Below the pieces are notes generated by a model, which made no database searches, had not been told where the DNA came from, and worked only from the letters and a program-made list of their open reading frames with translations. The position numbers and the translations under genes were made by a program. Positions 60,612-64,000 of a stretch of 64,000 bases of DNA are shown in pieces. How positions within the stretch are numbered: position 1 is the stretch's first letter; each line of letters begins with the position of its first letter. Origin of the DNA: Archegozetes longisetosus (Eukaryota > Arthropoda > Arachnida > Sarcoptiformes > Trhypochthoniidae); assembly GCA_018873245.2 (NCBI GenBank), contig JAEMBT020000007.1, positions 1,178,001-1,242,000 of the forward strand, written 5' to 3'.

Positions 60612-62394
60612 ATGGTAGAGGCTTGTCAGAATTTGGGATATCGTTCATTTCTTAGACATCTTACAGAATATTCTTGTAAGAATACTATTATAATTATTAT
60701 ATTTTACATTGTTTTATCAATTGGATGCATTTTTCAAATTTGTTCAGTATGCCAGCTATTTTTCAGTTATTCCACAATAGTTTCCACAGAAACACAATTT
60801 AGGGATTGTGACTATCAACTGCCTTCTATGACGTTCTGTATGTATGCAGAACATGCAATTAAAAAATCATCTTTTAAACTTTTTGACGAACTCAAAGTGA
60901 GTGATCTTATCAAAGAGATTTCAATAAGATATAATAATGAATTAGAAGATAACATAACCGAAGAATTTTTGAAATCAACCACTGTCTCAATAAACGATTT
61001 ATACTATTGTTTAACGATTAACTCATTAATGAAAAGTAAGTATTTTGCAGAAAAAAAATTTCAAATAAGCATTATAGGAAGTTTTAAATAACAATGCTAC
61101 ATTTGAAAATTATATCGTTTTTTACTGAGTTGTGTATTGAACAAATAATAATTTGCGTTAACTTTTTCGAGTATTTATTAATAAATTAAATTCTGTTTCA
61201 AACAACTTTATATAAGAATGTAGATGAGCATGTGCATTCAAGATTTTAAATATTTCTCTTTTTCTTCATCGAAAAAATTTAGTTAGTGGAAAGGTGTTTA
61301 TTTCATTTTTCATCAAAACTCTACAGTATATTAATCCCGATACCTCAAGCTATTTTTATAGCACTGTGCTTCACTTTTTCTATTTAAGGTTTTAAAGTCA
61401 TAAAAGTTGTAAAACGTCAAAATTGACTAAAAACAACTTTTTAAAGCTTTACATTGGCTTTTTGACCATTAATTCTCATAAATATAAACGTATGAATAGA
61501 TATATTCTGATTAAGGACTTTGTTTAACTTTTTTCTGCATTAACTTGCCTTTTTCAAGTTTTTTCTTTCGATTTTCTCAATACTCTAAATGTTTTTATCA
61601 ACTTTTTCTATTTCAAAGCAAATAAAACTATCAGTCTGGGTAACACGCGAACTCTTTATATAAAGATTGATTATGGGAACCATTTTCAAAGAAACGATTC
61701 CTGGTTTTACATACATGATTGGCGAGAAGTACCAACTGGTCATGAATGGAACAAAGTTCTTATAGAACATTCTAATTGGTATGCAGTAACTTATTCACCA
61801 AAAGAATATCATTTGCTTCAAAGGCCATATCGAACTGATTGTATCGACTACATTCCTAAAACCGAGTATCTGTCTCAGAAAGACTGTATACGTCAATGTC
61901 TTTTAAAACAAAGTTACAAGAAATGCAATGCAACACCAAATCGGACAAATGTGTATGAGTGGGAGAAGCAAAATTTCGTCAATAATAATATGAATAATAA
62001 GAATAATTCTCATGAATGCATAGATGGATTAAAACTGAGAGCAAAATGTTCTAAATCTTGTCCTCATCTGGATTGTATTTTGTTTGACTACAATCCTATT
62101 CGAATATTATCATCAAAATGGAACCTATCGCAGTCAGTAGTTATGATTGCTTTACCAACTGAACCAAAAACTATCTCTTATCATAAGCCTAATACAAATA
62201 CAATTGAGTTTTTATGTTATATCGCTTCGATTTTGGGCTGGTGGTTCGGTTTCTCCGTCGCATCATTACGTATTTGGTTCAAGAAATTGGTCGAAAAATT
62301 AAAATTTAGATTCAATCTAAGTAAAAATACTCAGAACTACTACACTCATCCTAAGAACAAAATTTTTCGAATCAAAATTTCAAAAAAGTATTAA
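60612..62394 (+). CDS. DEG/ENaC-like channel subunit, two exons, divergent paralogue
   Basis: Exon 1 is 60612-61035 (donor A|GTAAGT) and exon 2 is 61619-62394 (acceptor TTTCAAAG), phase 1, giving 399 residues. The intron (583 bp) is ten times longer than in the sister genes but sits at the same codon position. Features: first helix NTIIIIIFYIVLSIGCIF, LPSMTFC for the FPAVTxC motif, SWFYIHDWREVPTGHEW, paired Cys (CIDYIPKTEYLSQKDC, CSKSCPHLDC) and second helix FLCYIASILGWWFGFSV with GFS. The tail is Lys rich. Role as for the gene at 49309. All reading frames are intact. Confidence 0.85.
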
Positions 62395-63039
62395 ATTTTT
62401 CAGAAGCTTTCATTACAGTGCATTTTCTGGTTTAGAATTTCTTCATCAATAACTCAAAATATTTTCTAAAAAAATTAATTATTTTGAAATTTACATTATA
62501 ATTATGAATACTCTTACATCAAAAATGGATGAAAATAAAATATTGATTTAACGTTTTATGAAAAGCCTATCATTAAACGTTGGTCACTTAATAGAAAATA
62601 TATTATCACTTAGTAGATGGTTTTACAAAAGAACCTCAAGAATTGATTAAATAATAACTATTAATCACAAGTTAAAAAGAAAGACAGAGTAAAGCATTGC
62701 ATACAAATTGCTTTAATTCAATTGTCATGAATTGAGGTTCATTTCAAGTAAATTCGTACATTTATTTCTATACAAGAAATATTCAAAGTCGAAATATTAG
62801 TCTAAAGAAATCTTTTGAAATTTTGTTCTCACTATGAATATAATGCTATTGAATGGCTTTTAATGTCAATAATACTTTATATAAGAAATTTATTATGTCC
62901 TTTAATTAAATTGCTTTGAAATTGTAAAGAAAATTCAATGTTAGGATCTTATATGAATGCTTCTAAGAATATTCTCGGGAATACGAATGTGTGATCACGT
63001 AGTCAACAGTTTATTCTGTAAAATAGAGAAAACTTATTT
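62395..63039. other. Intergenic between tandem ENaC-like genes
   Basis: No gene. The region about 62845-62930 resembles that upstream of the gene at 49309, consistent with a tandem duplication that carried its promoter region. Confidence 0.5.
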
Positions 63040-64000
63040 ATGGCTAAAATTTTCCCAATAGTGGATTTATCATATAAACGCAGCGGAATCGTTTTCATCA
63101 CAATTATTTTTTTATTAGTTGGCTGTATTTGGCAAATATGTTCAATATGTGGATTCTATTTTACTTATCCAACAAGTATTTTTATCGATACCAAATTTGA
63201 TGTTTTTGATGTACAATTGCCTGCTATTAGTATCTGCACTGAAATTGGAAATAGAAGTAGAGGAAAAACACTGACAGAATCATTTGAATCGATCAAAGTA
63301 GAAAAATTGATAAGAGAAGTATCCATAGGTTTTGAAGATCATATGGAAACCAATTTAACAAAACAAAGTTTTGATACAATTGTAGAATCAATAAGTTTGA
63401 GATATTATTGTTTTACACTTAATTCTCAATCTGAAGGTAATTATGATCAGAAGAAAACTAATTTTCTTTAATTTTTCTGTTTAAACATCTTTACAGCTAA
63501 CAAATCAGTGCATTTAATAAACAATAAATTCTTTACAATTATTATGAATTTCTCTGAGATCAACAATAATTCCTGGCTTTACATTCATGATTCGAATGAA
63601 ATTCCATCAGGATATGAATATAATGCACTTGAATTGAAACAATCGAATTGGTATTCAATAACATATTCTTTAAAAACTTATTATTTATTAGAGAGTCCTT
63701 ATCCAACAAATTGTATGAATTATCACAAGGAAACAGAATACTTATCGAGAAAAGACTGTAAACGTAAATGTCGAATAGAAACAAGTCTAGAGAAATGTAA
63801 AGTGATTTTCGATGAAATTAATGTTTTCAAGTGGGAAAATGATATCAAATTTGCAAACACTAGTGATGAAATGAATTGCTCGAAAAGTCTAGAACTGAAT
63901 GAATATTGTTCTGAGAATTGTCCGCACATGGACTGTATTAAGTCTTATTATAAACAAATTATTCTTACGAGTGGTGTTTGTGATGAAGAAGAAATAAGAA
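63040..64000 (+). CDS. DEG/ENaC-like channel subunit, 3' truncated by window end
   Basis: Exon 1 is 63040-63436 and exon 2 starts 63497; same 60-bp intron and phase 1 as the gene at 49309. From GCIWQICSICGF onward protein, intron and codons are almost identical to that gene, with about four base differences visible in 880 bp, while the first 27 residues (MAKIFPIVDLSYKRSGIVFI) are different. LPAISIC, CMNYHKETEYLSRKDC and CSENCPHMDC are present; the second helix lies beyond the window. No frame breaks are seen. Confidence 0.85.

Overview
The window is AT-rich (roughly 70%), carries spliced eukaryotic genes with short GT-AG introns and is crowded with DNA transposons and MITEs. The gene content (gustatory-receptor-like seven-transmembrane proteins, a tandem DEG/ENaC family, a UDP-glycosyltransferase with no visible signal peptide or membrane anchor, and a bacterial-looking glycoside hydrolase) is what is known of spider mites (Tetranychidae, for example Tetranychus urticae). 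The species call is an inference from gene families, not from a match.

Layout. 1-0.6 kb: last exons of a PHRF1/SCAF-type nuclear gene entering from the left. 4.4-11 kb: a tandem pair of intronless gustatory-receptor-like genes (5185-6267, 9965-11038) with duplicated upstream blocks, separated by several MITEs. 12.1-13.4 kb: a decayed glycoside hydrolase (GH71/GH99-like), then a dead Tc1-type transposon (13574-14900). 17.6-25.5 kb: a complete 11-exon KIAA0319-like gene on the minus strand, reconstructed exon by exon into an uninterrupted frame of 1011 codons. 27.8-29.1 kb: a non-autonomous hAT element with a perfect 8-bp target duplication and a Helitron nested inside it. 30.9-33.4 kb: a two-exon UGT with one frame break in a homopolymer. 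37.1-39.2 kb: a long-inverted-repeat transposon with a second palindrome inserted in one arm. 40.9-42.2 kb: a three-exon gustatory-receptor-like gene of a different subfamily. 42.7-48.2 kb: a MULE-like element with a 10-bp target duplication, a divergent ubiquitin-peptidase-like gene and a piggyBac remnant. 49.3-64 kb: three DEG/ENaC-like two-exon genes, interspersed with fold-back elements and a decayed transposase gene of an unassigned superfamily.

How the genes relate. There is no operon logic. The common theme is environment-facing multigene families (taste or chemosensation, ion channels, detoxification, carbohydrate hydrolysis) that evolve by tandem duplication, gene conversion and pseudogenisation, set among transposons. 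The conserved single-copy-type genes here are the KIAA0319-like gene and the PHRF1/SCAF fragment.

I did not find a convincing new molecular system. The best leads are the sharp gene-conversion boundaries in the ENaC and receptor pairs, the nested transposons with intact target duplications, the divergent ubiquitin-peptidase-like gene, and two transposase families that I could not assign firmly.
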